Shown in pieces: positions 43,907 through 52,726 of a stretch of 64,000 nt of DNA. Location: assembly GCA_026314275.1 (NCBI GenBank), contig CP111109.1, positions 2,542,001 through 2,606,000 on the forward strand, read 5' to 3'. The DNA comes from JAGOEY01 sp017997515. GTDB taxonomy: Bacteria > Pseudomonadota > Gammaproteobacteria > Burkholderiales > Burkholderiaceae_C. The translations under genes and the position numbers were made by a program. The first letter of the stretch is position 1, and every line of letters starts with the position of its first letter. A model generated the notes under the pieces. That model was not told where the DNA came from and did not search any database. It was given only the letters and a program-made list of their open reading frames with translations.

Positions 43907-46756
43907 TTACGCCACCGTCCGGGTTTCGCCCGCACCAAACAGGTTGCTGGTGCAGCGGCCACAGAGTGTGGGGTGTGCTGCATCGGTGCCCACGTCGGTG
44001 CGGTAGTGCCAGCAGCGCTCACATTTCACGTCAGAACTGGTCTTGGCGCTTATCTGCAGGGCGTCACCAGCTATTAAATCCATAGCGGAGGTGATAAACA
44101 CAAAGCGCAGGTCGTCGCCCAGGCTGGCCAGCAGCGCGTGGTCGTCCGCCGCCACCGTCAGGTCCACATTGGCCTGCAGGGACGAGCCCACCAAGCCGCC
44201 GGCGCGTAACACTTCGATGTCCTTGTTCACCGCGTCGCGGATCTCGCGGATGCGTGACCACTTGGCCAGCAGCGCGTCATCGGGTGCGGCCAGCGTGCTG
44301 TAGGTTTCCTGGAAGATGGTTTCGCTGTCGCCAAAAATCTTCCACGCCTCTTCGGCGGTGAAGCTCAGGAACGGGGCCATCCAGCGCAGCATGGCGTGGG
44401 TGATTTGGTGCAGGGCGGTTTGTGCGCTGCGGCGGGCCAGCGACTTCGGCGCGGTGGTGTAGAGCCGGTCTTTCAGCACGTCAAGGTAAAACGCGCCCAG
44501 GTCTTCCGAGCAGTACAGCTGCAGTTTGGCCACCACGGGGTGGAATTCATACACCTCGAAATGCGCGAGCACTTCGGCCTGGAACTGCGCAGCGCGGCTC
44601 AGCGCATAACGGTCGATTTCCAGCAGCTGGTCGGCAGGCACCGTGTCCGTGGCCGGGTCAAAGTCGCTGATGTTGGCCAGCAGGAACTTGAGTGTGTTGC
44701 GGATGCGGCGGTAGGTGTCCACCACCCGCGCCAGGATCTTGTCGTCCCCCGCGATGTCGCCCGAGTAGTCACTTGCGGCGACCCACAGGCGGATGATTTC
44801 CGCGCCCAGCTTTTCACTGGTGACCTGCGGGTCCACGCCGTTTTTCATCGACTTGCTCATCTTGCGGCCCTGCGCATCGACGGTGAAGCCGTGCGTCAGC
44901 AGACCTTTGTACGGCGCGTGGTCGTACATGGCGCAGGCGGTCAGCAGCGAGCTGTGGAACCAGCCGCGGTGCTGGTCGTGGCCTTCAAGGTACAGGTCGG
45001 CAGGCCAGGTCGATTGTGCGGCGTGGCTGCGTTGAAGCACGGTGTAGTGCGTGGTGCCGGAGTCGAACCACACGTCGAGGATGTCATTGCTCTTGGTGTA
45101 GAGCGCTGCGTCCGCGCCGATCAATGATTCGGGTGTGGCCTTGCTCCAGGCCTCGATGCCGCCTGCCGCCACCATTTCAGCGGCGGTGTCCATCAGCTCC
45201 ATCGTGCGGGGGTGGAGTTCACCCGTGGCGGTGTGGATGAAGAAGGGCAGTGGCACGCCCCAGTTGCGCTGGCGCGAGATACACCAGTCGGGCCGCCCGG
45301 CGATCATGTCGCGCAGGCGCACCTTGCCGTTCTCGGGGTAGAAGCTGGTTTCCTCGATGGCGTTCAGGGCCAGCTGGCGCAGGGTTTGGGGTGCCTTGTC
45401 AACCGTGAACACGCCTTCACCCTCGTCCATACGGATGAACCACTGGGCTGCGGCGCGGTAGATCACCGGCGTCTTGTGGCGCCAGCAGTGTGGGTAGCTG
45501 TGGGTGATGGTTTCCGTCGCCAGCAAGCGACCCGCATCGCGCAGGGCGTCCACGATGACAGGTGCGGCCTTCCAGATGAACTGGCCGCCAAACATGGGCA
45601 GCTCGTCCACATACACACCGGTGGCCTGCACCGGGTTCAGGATGTCGTCGTGGTGGAAACCATTGGCCACGCAGGAGTTGAAGTCATCCACGCCGTAAGC
45701 AGGGGACGAGTGCACGATACCGGTGCCGTCGTCGGCCGTGGCGTAGTCGGCCAGGAAGACGGGTGACAAACGCTGGTAGCTGTACTGACCGGTGCCTGCG
45801 TCGGCCACGTCGTGCAGCGGGTGTTTGAAGTTCAGCCCGCCAAGTTTTTCGCCGAGTGTGGTGGCCAGCACTGTGCCTTCGAGTTCGTAACGCGCCAGCG
45901 CTTTTTCGACCAATGCCGAGGCCAGCACCAGCAGGCCACGGGGGGTGTCCACCAGCGCGTATTCCAGCGCGGGGTTCAGGTTCAGCGCCTGGTTGGCTGG
46001 GATGGTCCATGCGGTCGTCGTCCAGATGACAACAAACGCGGGTTTGTCCAGCGCGGGCAAACCAAACGCGGCGGCCAGCTTGGCAGGCTCGTCCGCTTCA
46101 AAAGCCACGTCGATGGTTTGTGACTTCTTGTCGGCGTATTCGATCTCGAATTCGGCGAGGGACGAGCGGCAGTCGAAGCACCAGTACACCGGCTTCAGGC
46201 CACGGTAGACAAAACCGCGCTCCATGATGCGTTTGAGCGCGCGGATTTCGTCGGCCTCGTTGCCAGGGTTCATCGTGAGGTACGGGTTGTCCCATTCACC
46301 CAGCACGCCCAGGCGCTTGAAGTCCTGCTTCTGCTGTGCGATCTGCTCGGTGGCGTAGGCGCGGCTCTTGGCCTGCACTTCGTCACGGCTCAGGTTGCGG
46401 CCATGGGTTTTTTCGATCTGGTTCTCGATCGGCAGGCCGTGGCAGTCCCAGCCCGGCACGTAGATGGCGTCCATGCCTTTGAGCTGGCGCGCCTTGACGA
46501 TCATGTCCTTCAGGATCTTGTTGACCGCGTGGCCCATGTGGATCTGGCCGTTGGCGTAGGGCGGGCCGTCGTGCAACACGAACTTTGGAGCACCGGCGCG
46601 CACGTCGCGCAGCTTTTTGTAGATGCCCTTGTCGTCCCATTCCTTGACCCAGCCCGGCTCACGCTTGGGCAGGTCGCCACGCATGGGGAAGGGGGTGTCG
46701 GGCAGGTTCAGGGTGCTGCGGTAGTCGGTCTTGGCGGGGTCTGCAGATTGGGTCAT
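43907..46756 (-). CDS. ileS: Isoleucyl-tRNA synthetase
   Basis: 949 aa from ATG 46756 (MTQSADPAK). Class I signatures are HMGH (in PYANGQIHMGHAV, about 70) and KMSKS at about 632. A C-terminal zinc site (CERCWHY ... CGRCTSN) completes it. It charges tRNA-Ile and edits Val. The upstream open extension lacks conservation. Just before the zinc site, residues about 890-908 (SAMDLIAGDALQISAKTSS) are encoded by a reverse dispersed-repeat copy. Confidence 0.97.
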   Translation of the reverse strand: MTQSADPAKTDYRSTLNLPDTPFPMRGDLPKREPGWVKEWDDKGIYKKLRDVRAGAPKFVLHDGPPYANGQIHMGHAVNKILKDMIVKARQLKGMDAIYVPGWDCHGLPIENQIEKTHGRNLSRDEVQAKSRAYATEQIAQQKQDFKRLGVLGEWDNPYLTMNPGNEADEIRALKRIMERGFVYRGLKPVYWCFDCRSSLAEFEIEYADKKSQTIDVAFEADEPAKLAAAFGLPALDKPAFVVIWTTTAWTIPANQALNLNPALEYALVDTPRGLLVLASALVEKALARYELEGTVLATTLGEKLGGLNFKHPLHDVADAGTGQYSYQRLSPVFLADYATADDGTGIVHSSPAYGVDDFNSCVANGFHHDDILNPVQATGVYVDELPMFGGQFIWKAAPVIVDALRDAGRLLATETITHSYPHCWRHKTPVIYRAAAQWFIRMDEGEGVFTVDKAPQTLRQLALNAIEETSFYPENGKVRLRDMIAGRPDWCISRQRNWGVPLPFFIHTATGELHPRTMELMDTAAEMVAAGGIEAWSKATPESLIGADAALYTKSNDILDVWFDSGTTHYTVLQRSHAAQSTWPADLYLEGHDQHRGWFHSSLLTACAMYDHAPYKGLLTHGFTVDAQGRKMSKSMKNGVDPQVTSEKLGAEIIRLWVAASDYSGDIAGDDKILARVVDTYRRIRNTLKFLLANISDFDPATDTVPADQLLEIDRYALSRAAQFQAEVLAHFEVYEFHPVVAKLQLYCSEDLGAFYLDVLKDRLYTTAPKSLARRSAQTALHQITHAMLRWMAPFLSFTAEEAWKIFGDSETIFQETYSTLAAPDDALLAKWSRIREIRDAVNKDIEVLRAGGLVGSSLQANVDLTVAADDHALLASLGDDLRFVFITSAMDLIAGDALQISAKTSSDVKCERCWHYRTDVGTDAAHPTLCGRCTSNLFGAGETRTVA
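44031..44086 (-). repeat. Dispersed ~60-bp repeat inside ileS
   Basis: On the minus strand it reads GCTATGGATTTAATAGCTGG, then a GACGCC...AAGCGCC block. Head and spacing match other copies. It is in frame before the C-terminal zinc module. Confidence 0.72.
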
Positions 46757-46883
46757 GGCAATTCGGGGCCTTCGCTGCGGGGCAGCGGTCATCGAAACAG
46801 GGAGGGAAATACGGGGAGGGCGAGACAGGCAGCACCGGGCTGCGTGCTGGATGGCAAGGTGTGCCGGGCGGGCTTCTCGCCGT

Positions 46884-47927
46884 CTAAATTCGGTCGCGGC
46901 TGGTCTGGCGGTGGGTTTGCCCATGCAGGGACACACCCGAGGCAAAAAACGCACGTGCGTCTTCGCAGTCCTTCGCGATGCCGGTGGTCAACGCGTCCAG
47001 GCTGGTGTACCTCAGTTCGTCATGCAGTTTGTGCAGCAGTTCCACGCGGATGATTTTACCGTACGCACCCTCGGCCCCCAGCGCCTGGGGCCAATCGAGG
47101 CAATGGGTCTCCAGCAGCACCCGCCCACCGTTCACGTCGGACGGGTCGAGCGACGGGCGCACACCCATGTTGGCCACCCCCTGCAGCGGTGTTTCGCCCA
47201 GGCCATGCACCAGCACGGCAAAGATGCCGGCGGCGGCGGGTTTCCAGTGCTGAAAACGCAGGTTCAGCGTGCGGAAGCCGTCGTCCCCCGCCTCGGTGGC
47301 GCCCAATGCCCGGCCCAGCTTGCGCCCGTGCACCACATGGCCGCTGATGCTGTAGGGGCGGCCCAGCAGTTGCGCGGCCACGTCCATACGCCCGGCGGCC
47401 AGGGCTTCGCGCACGGCGGAGCTGGACACACGCAGGCCGCGCACCTCGTAACTGTTCATCCGGGCTACATCAAAGCCCTGGGCTTGGCCCGCCGTGTCGA
47501 GCATGGCGTAGTCGCCCAGCCGTTTGGCGCCAAAACGGAAGTCGTCCCCCACCAGCACATACCGCGCACCCAGGCCACGCACCAGCACGTCGCTGATGAA
47601 GTCCTGCGCCGACTGCGCCGCCAGCCGCGCGTCAAACCGCAGCACCACCACCTGGTCGATGCCGCAGCGCTCCAGCTCGGTGAGTTTGTCGCGCAGCGTG
47701 CCGATACGCGCCGGGGCCAGGCTGGCCTTGCCGGTAGCGGCGGCAAAGTAGTCGCGCGGATGCGGCTCGAAGGTCAGCACACAGCTGGGCACACCCCGGT
47801 GCTGGGCTTCGTTCTTCAACAGCGCCAGCATGGCCTGGTGGCCCCGGTGCACGCCGTCGAAATTACCAATGGTGAGGGCACATGCCGACGCAATGCCGGG
47901 GTGGTGAAAGCCTCTGGAGACTTGCAT
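46884..47927 (-). CDS. ribF: Bifunctional riboflavin kinase/FAD synthetase
   Basis: 347 aa from ATG 47927 (MQVSRGFHHPG). The N-terminal FAD synthetase domain carries GNFDGVHRGHQ (about 22). The C-terminal riboflavin kinase domain (about 190-320) carries GHVVHGRKLGR and VANMGVRPS. It makes FMN and FAD. It is the first gene of ribF-ileS-lspA; a 127-nt gap precedes ileS. A dispersed repeat ends 5 nt before the start codon, so it forms part of the leader. Confidence 0.95.
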   Translation of the reverse strand: MQVSRGFHHPGIASACALTIGNFDGVHRGHQAMLALLKNEAQHRGVPSCVLTFEPHPRDYFAAATGKASLAPARIGTLRDKLTELERCGIDQVVVLRFDARLAAQSAQDFISDVLVRGLGARYVLVGDDFRFGAKRLGDYAMLDTAGQAQGFDVARMNSYEVRGLRVSSSAVREALAAGRMDVAAQLLGRPYSISGHVVHGRKLGRALGATEAGDDGFRTLNLRFQHWKPAAAGIFAVLVHGLGETPLQGVANMGVRPSLDPSDVNGGRVLLETHCLDWPQALGAEGAYGKIIRVELLHKLHDELRYTSLDALTTGIAKDCEDARAFFASGVSLHGQTHRQTSRDRI

Positions 47928-47931
47928 GGTT

Positions 47932-47994
47932 GTTATCTTTTTGATAGCAGCTTGCGCCCGTCCTTTCAGCGCGCAAAGCCAATTTGTCATAAAA
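47932..47994 (+). repeat. Dispersed ~60-bp repeat between ribF and HNH genes
   Basis: GTTATCTTTTTGATAGCAGC, then TGCGC...AGCGCGCAAAGCC and AATTTG end. It lies in the divergent leader of ribF. Confidence 0.85.
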
Positions 47995-48111
47995 ACAAGG
48001 TATATTGTGACGCAGCAGAAGGTGCATTGCGTGGCGAGGCCCCTTCTGTTCAAACTGGATGAAGCGTTCCGTCCCCGTGGTTTTTTGGCTGTGGATGAAG
48101 GGAGTCGTGTT

Positions 48112-48669
48112 GTGAAGGTTTTGAAACTGTCTGCCCAAGGGCTGCCGCAGTCGTGGATATCACTGGAAGACGCTGTGATCCACTATGCCGCGCAGGACGT
48201 GCGCTGGGAGCTTGGTGCCCAGGTCGCGGTGTTCCATGGCGGGCACAACGCTGTCACGGGGGTGCAGTCCATCATCACCGTTAACAGCATCATCGGCACC
48301 CGGGGTGTGCCAAACATCAACCCGTTTGACCTGCGGCCCAGCCTCACAAACGCCAAACTCTTCACCCGCGACCGCAATGTGTGCGCCTACTGCGGCAACC
48401 ACTTCCACGAAGAGCTGCTGACCCGCGAACACATCAAACCCCTGGGCCAGAAGGGCGCAGACACCTGGATGAACACGGTTACCGCCTGCAAACCCTGCAA
48501 CCACCGCAAAAGCAACCGCACGCCCGAACAGGCGAACATGCCGCTGCTGTACACCCCCTACGTGCCCAGCCTGTGGGAGGACTTCATCCTGCGCAACCGG
48601 CGCATCCTGGTGGACCAGATGGAGTTTTTGATGGCGCACGTGCCCAGGTCGTCGCGGCTGCTGGTCTGA
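48112..48669 (+). CDS. HNH endonuclease-family protein
   Basis: 185 aa from GTG 48112 preceded by AAGGGAG at 7 nt. The HNH module is at about 95-150: CAYCG, then REHIKPLGQKG with the His pair, and a second zinc pair CKPCNHRK. The N-terminal half (LKLSAQGLPQSWISLEDAV) is typical of a common housekeeping-like HNH protein of Burkholderiales whose target is unknown. An upstream open frame exists but lacks a ribosome site. Confidence 0.85.
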   Translation: MKVLKLSAQGLPQSWISLEDAVIHYAAQDVRWELGAQVAVFHGGHNAVTGVQSIITVNSIIGTRGVPNINPFDLRPSLTNAKLFTRDRNVCAYCGNHFHEELLTREHIKPLGQKGADTWMNTVTACKPCNHRKSNRTPEQANMPLLYTPYVPSLWEDFILRNRRILVDQMEFLMAHVPRSSRLLV

Positions 48670-48682
48670 TTTGGCACATGAA

Positions 48683-48704
48683 AAAGGCTCCCTCGGGAGC
48701 CTTT
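48683..48704. terminator. Bidirectional terminator between convergent genes
   Basis: AAAGGCTCCC-TC-GGGAGCCTTT stem between the HNH gene and the acyl-CoA dehydrogenase gene, with A and T runs on its sides. Confidence 0.85.
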
Positions 48705-48722
48705 GCATTTTGCATGGCGGGC

Positions 48723-49838
48723 TTACGCAAACACCCCCGCCGTGTCCTGCATCCGTTTCGACACTTCACCCAGTTGGTGCAGCGTGTCGCCAAAAGTCAT
48801 CTCCATCTGCGTGAGCCGCTTGAAATAGTGGCTCACGATGTATTCGTCCGTCACGCCGATGCCGCCGTGTAGTTGCACCGCTTGTTGGCCGACAAAACGC
48901 ATGGAAACACCCAGCTGGTACTTGGCACGGGCCATGGCGCGGCGGCGTTCTTCGGGCGGGGCGTTGAGCTTGAGGCTGGCGTAGTAGCCCATGGAGCGGG
49001 CGAGTTCCAGCTGCATCTTCACGTCGGCAACGCGGTGGCGCAGGGCCTGGAAGCTGGCAATGGTCACACCGAACTGCTTGCGCTGGTTCATGTAGTCCAC
49101 GGTGATGTCCAGGGTCTTGTCCATCACACCCACGGCTTCGGCGCACAAGGCGGCAATCCCGATGTCCACCGCGTGTTCCAGCGCGGTCAGGCCGTCGCGG
49201 GTGACCAGTGTGGCAGCGGCATTGTCAAACACCACCTCGGCCGCGCGGCTGCCATCCTGCGTGCCGTAACCCTGGGCGATGACGCCGCTGGCATTACGTT
49301 CGACGAGGAACATGGCCAGCGTGCCATCCACCATGGCGGGCACCAGATAGGCATCGGCTTGGTCTCCGGCGGGTACTATGCTTTTGGTAGCTGTCAGCGT
49401 CCATCCAGCCTGCGCTGGAGTGGCTTTTGCTTCACATTTGTCGAGCTGGTAACGGGCTTTACGTTCCTGGTGGGCCAGCACGATGAGGGCTTCACCACTG
49501 GCCACTTTGGGCAGCCATTCGGCCTGCACGTCGGCGGGGGCATAACCCGAGAACACACCACCTGCAATCAGCGCATGCGCCAGCGGCTCCATCACGATGC
49601 CGCGGCCCAGCTCTTCCATGGCCAGCATGCCTTCGGTCGGGCCCATGCCCATACCGCCGTGGTCTTCCGAGATGTACAGGCCACACAGGCCAAGTTCAGC
49701 CAATTCTGTCCACGCGGCACGTGAGAAACCGCCTTCGCGCACGATGCTGTTGTGGCGCTCGAAGGTGTACCCCTTGTCCACCCATTTACGCACCGCGTCG
49801 CGCAGCTGTTCCTGGTCGTTCGAGAAATCGAAATCCAT
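48723..49838 (-). CDS. Acyl-CoA dehydrogenase (second of pair)
   Basis: 371 aa. Acyl-CoA dehydrogenase N, middle and C domains; C-terminal QLHGGIGVTDEYIVSHYFKR is the FAD/helical signature. It is 12 nt downstream of another acyl-CoA dehydrogenase gene, as in the PimC/PimD or heteromeric FadE pairs. About residues 134-155 (AKATPAQAGWTLTATKSIV) are overlapped by an opposite-strand dispersed repeat. Confidence 0.92.
   Translation of the reverse strand: MDFDFSNDQEQLRDAVRKWVDKGYTFERHNSIVREGGFSRAAWTELAELGLCGLYISEDHGGMGMGPTEGMLAMEELGRGIVMEPLAHALIAGGVFSGYAPADVQAEWLPKVASGEALIVLAHQERKARYQLDKCEAKATPAQAGWTLTATKSIVPAGDQADAYLVPAMVDGTLAMFLVERNASGVIAQGYGTQDGSRAAEVVFDNAAATLVTRDGLTALEHAVDIGIAALCAEAVGVMDKTLDITVDYMNQRKQFGVTIASFQALRHRVADVKMQLELARSMGYYASLKLNAPPEERRRAMARAKYQLGVSMRFVGQQAVQLHGGIGVTDEYIVSHYFKRLTQMEMTFGDTLHQLGEVSKRMQDTAGVFA
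49375..49437 (+). repeat. Dispersed ~60-bp repeat inside acyl-CoA dehydrogenase gene
   Basis: ACTATGCTTTTGGTAGCTG, then CAGCG...TGCGCTGGAGTGG and a T-rich end, matching the family; antisense to the gene. Confidence 0.72.
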
Positions 49839-49850
49839 GTTTGTGTCTCC

Positions 49851-51032
49851 TTAACCGAGGACCGTCTGGGCGACGATGTTGCGTTGTACTTCGTTCGAGC
49901 CACCGTAGATGGTGGTCTTGCGCATGTTGAAGTAGGTGGACGTGAGCGGCGCATTGGCCGTGACGCCGCCAGGGAAGTTGCCTTGCCAGCCGGCCTCCAT
50001 GGCTTCTTCGATAAAGGGCAGGGCAAACGGGCCGGCAGCCAGCATCATGAGTTCGCTGTAACGCTGCTGGATCTCGCTGCCCTTGATCTTGAGCAGGCCC
50101 GCCACGTCGAGCGAGTTTTTGCCCGACTTCTCGGCGGACAACACACGCAACACCATCATCTCCAGCGCCACCACGTCCACTTCGAGTTTGGCGATTTCGT
50201 CGCGGAAGCGGGTGTCTTCCCACACGCCTTCGGTTTTTGCGATGCGCTTGAGGCGCTCCAGCTCACGTTTGCTGCGGTTCACATCGGCGATGTTGGTGCG
50301 CTCGTGGCTCAGCAGGTGTTTGGCGTAGGTCCAACCCTTGTTCTCTTCGCCGATCAGCTGGTCGGCAGGGACTTCGACATTGTCGAAGAACACCTCGTTG
50401 ACTTCACATTCACCGTCCAGCAGCTTGATCGGGCGCACCGTCACGCCGGGCGACTTCATGTCGAGCAGCAGGAAGCTGATGCCGGTCTGCGGCTTGCCCT
50501 CGGTGCTGGTGCGCACGAGGTTGAACATCCAGTCACCGTACTGGCCCAGCGTAGTCCAGGTCTTCTGGCCGTTGACGATGTATTTGTCACCCACACGTTC
50601 GGCGCGGGTCTTGACCGAAGCCAAGTCCGAGCCCGAGCCTGGTTCGCTGTAGCCCTGGCTCCACCAGACTTCGCCGCTGGCAATGCCGGGCAAAAAGCGT
50701 TTTTGCTGCTCGGCGTTGCCAAATGCCATGATCACCGGGGCCACCATCACCGGGCCAAACGGCACGACACGGGGCGCACCGGCGAGTGCACATTCTTCTT
50801 CAAACAGATGTTTTTGCACGGCGTTCCAGCCCGGGCCGCCAAACTCCTTGGGCCAGCCAGACGCGAGCCAGCCTTTTTTGCCCAGAATCTTGGCCCAGTC
50901 CTGCAAATCGTCGCGCGACAGGCGCAGCGCGTTGTGGACCTTGTGCGAGATACGTGCGGGCAGGTTGTCCTTGACCCACGCGCGAACCTCTTCGCGGAAT
51001 GCCTGTTCTTCAGGGGTGAATGCCAAATCCAT
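49851..51032 (-). CDS. Acyl-CoA dehydrogenase (first of pair)
   Basis: 393 aa. FAD-binding middle-domain motif WSQGYSEPGSGSDLAS (about 128) and C-terminal YGGSNEVQRNIVAQ. It oxidises acyl-CoA to 2-enoyl-CoA and passes electrons to ETF. With the next gene it probably forms a mixed tetramer. The two genes and the ligase/hydratase/SDR operon at 35-38 kb would make a partial beta-oxidation set; that link is inferred. Confidence 0.94.
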   Translation of the reverse strand: MDLAFTPEEQAFREEVRAWVKDNLPARISHKVHNALRLSRDDLQDWAKILGKKGWLASGWPKEFGGPGWNAVQKHLFEEECALAGAPRVVPFGPVMVAPVIMAFGNAEQQKRFLPGIASGEVWWSQGYSEPGSGSDLASVKTRAERVGDKYIVNGQKTWTTLGQYGDWMFNLVRTSTEGKPQTGISFLLLDMKSPGVTVRPIKLLDGECEVNEVFFDNVEVPADQLIGEENKGWTYAKHLLSHERTNIADVNRSKRELERLKRIAKTEGVWEDTRFRDEIAKLEVDVVALEMMVLRVLSAEKSGKNSLDVAGLLKIKGSEIQQRYSELMMLAAGPFALPFIEEAMEAGWQGNFPGGVTANAPLTSTYFNMRKTTIYGGSNEVQRNIVAQTVLG

Positions 51033-51076
51033 AACGTTGTCTCCAAATGATCTTTATTTTTAGCACGGTCGTTCGT

Positions 51077-51793
51077 TTAGCCGTGTCCGGGTTGTGACAT
51101 GGGTGCCGGTTCAATCCCCAACTCCGAACACAGCCGCAGCACCGTGCCGCGCAGTTGGGCCACCTCCGCTTCCAGCAGCTCCACACGCGACTCCAGCACG
51201 CTGGTGGCGGGGCTGCTGGCAGCGGGCGCAGTCCAGGCGTTGGCGTCAATCGGCCCACACAGCAGGTGGGCCCAGCGCTGCTCCCGTGCACCGGGCGCAC
51301 GTGCCAGTTTGACGGTGAGTGCGCCGCCTTTGGCTTCCGAGCGGTCTTGCAGTTCTTCCAGAAAGCCCTCGACCGAAGAAATATCGGCAAACCGGTACCA
51401 GCGTTCGGCGTTCAGCCGCAGCTCACCCGCCGTCTGCGGCCCACGCAGCATCAGCAGGCCGAGCAGCACGGCAGACTGCTCGGGCACACCCACCGCGCGC
51501 TGGAAGTTGTGCTCGTAGCGCGTGGTGCGGCTGCCGCTGCTCTCGCGCACCAGCTGGTCGGCTTTCAGGCTGTCCAATGCCTGCTGCGCCTGCGCTTCAC
51601 TCAGCGTCATCAGCGGGTCGCGGCTGGTTTTCTGGTTACAGCCCGCCAGCAGCGTGTTGAGTGTCATCGGGTAGCTGTCCGGCACCGTGCGGGCTTTTTC
51701 CATGAGGGTGCCCAGCACCCGTGCCTCGTCGGGCGTGAGTGGGCGCTCGCTGGGCGAAAAAGGCTGAAGGCTGGCAGGGGTGAGTAGTGTCAT
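51077..51793 (-). CDS. YceH-family (DUF480) protein
   Basis: 238 aa from ATG 51793. Two winged-helix-like DUF480 units; RPLTPDEARVLGTLMEKARTVPD (near 15) and QKTSRDPLMTLSE are the family signatures. A C-terminal coiled region (VELLEAEVAQLRGTVLRL) ends the protein. Function unknown, probably a DNA-binding or regulatory fold. It is divergent from purN with only 20 nt between starts. Confidence 0.9.
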   Translation of the reverse strand: MTLLTPASLQPFSPSERPLTPDEARVLGTLMEKARTVPDSYPMTLNTLLAGCNQKTSRDPLMTLSEAQAQQALDSLKADQLVRESSGSRTTRYEHNFQRAVGVPEQSAVLLGLLMLRGPQTAGELRLNAERWYRFADISSVEGFLEELQDRSEAKGGALTVKLARAPGAREQRWAHLLCGPIDANAWTAPAASSPATSVLESRVELLEAEVAQLRGTVLRLCSELGIEPAPMSQPGHG

Positions 51794-51813
51794 GGCAGGA
51801 TAATTCCGGGCAA

Positions 51814-52398
51814 ATGAAGAACATCGTGATTTTGATCTCTGGCGGCGGCTCCAATATGGCAGCCATTGTGCGGACTGCGCAGCGGGAGCGCTGGGCCGAC
51901 ACACTGGGCGCGCGCGTGGTGGCCGTCATCAGCAACCGCCCCGGTGCGGCTGGCCTGGGGCTGGCGCGGGAGCTGGGTGTGGGTGCCGCCGAAACGCTGG
52001 ACCACAAGGCCTTTGACAGCCGCGAGGCGTTTGACGCCGCGCTGGCTGAGCGCATCGACCAGCATGCGCCCGCGTTGGTGGTGCTGGCCGGGTTCATGCG
52101 GATTCTGACACCGGGGTTTGTGGCGCATTACGCGGGGCGGCTGGTCAACATCCACCCATCCCTGCTGCCCGCGTTCCCCGGCCTGCACACCCACCAGCGC
52201 GCCATTGACGCAGGTTGCCGGTTTGCGGGTGTCACCGTGCACCAGGTCACTGCCGAGCTGGACCACGGCCCCATTCTGGGCCAGGCCGTGGTGCCGGTGT
52301 TGCCGGGCGACACGGCCGACACGCTGGCGGCGCGCACCATCACCCAAGAGCACATCTTGTACCCACGTGCTGTGGCTGAATTGCTATTAAAAATATAG
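51814..52398 (+). CDS. purN: Phosphoribosylglycinamide formyltransferase
   Basis: 194 aa from ATG 51814 (MKNIVILISGGGSNM). Formyl-transfer site: Asn/His in NIHPSLLPAFPG and Asp in ELDHGPIL. It transfers formyl from 10-formyl-THF to GAR in purine synthesis. The stop codon lies in the dispersed repeat that starts at 52383, so the last residues (LLLKI) come from it. Confidence 0.96.
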   Translation: MKNIVILISGGGSNMAAIVRTAQRERWADTLGARVVAVISNRPGAAGLGLARELGVGAAETLDHKAFDSREAFDAALAERIDQHAPALVVLAGFMRILTPGFVAHYAGRLVNIHPSLLPAFPGLHTHQRAIDAGCRFAGVTVHQVTAELDHGPILGQAVVPVLPGDTADTLAARTITQEHILYPRAVAELLLKI

Positions 52399-52445
52399 CT
52401 ATCTGCGCAGGCTGGATGTGCGCTGCAGCCATTATTTTCTTGAAA
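52383..52445 (+). repeat. Dispersed ~60-bp repeat ending purN
   Basis: GCTATTAAAAATATAGCTA, then CTGCGCAGG...GTGCGCTGCAGCC and an AT-rich end. It provides the purN stop and ends 1 nt before the stop of the convergent DUF1653 gene. Confidence 0.88.
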
Positions 52446-52691
52446 TCAGGCCGGATTTTCCACCCGCGCAAACCGGGGCTGCACCGTGCCGTTGATGTCC
52501 ACCGTTTCGTTGAACATCGCCGCGGGCCGCACCCACAGGCCTTTCTCGCCGTACAGCGCGCGGTACAGCGTCATCGGCTCCAGGCTTTCGCTGTGGCGGG
52601 CGGTGCCGACCACTTCGTACATCAGGCCTTTGTAGTGGCGGTACAGGCCGGGCGGGGTTTTCATCAGAGGGGGCAGGTCGGTGTCAGACAT
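52446..52691 (-). CDS. DUF1653-domain protein
   Basis: 81 aa. GLYRHYKGLMYEVVGTARHSE is the DUF1653 signature; the residues LYGEKGLWVRP follow. A small beta-rich cytoplasmic protein of unknown function, common in proteobacteria. It is divergent from the RsmB-like gene by 35 nt. Confidence 0.9.
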   Translation of the reverse strand: MSDTDLPPLMKTPPGLYRHYKGLMYEVVGTARHSESLEPMTLYRALYGEKGLWVRPAAMFNETVDINGTVQPRFARVENPA

Positions 52692-52726
52692 GGTTGAAAT
52701 GCGCGGGGAGAGGACAATAGAGGCTT

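Noticed and set aside
47984..48006. TTGTCA...TATATT as a promoter for the HNH gene
   Set aside because: Spacing is only 11 nt, too short for a sigma-70 promoter.
48091..48111. GTG 48091 or earlier codons as start of the HNH gene
   Set aside because: GTG 48112 has a well-placed AAGGGAG site and begins at the recognisable family N-terminus.
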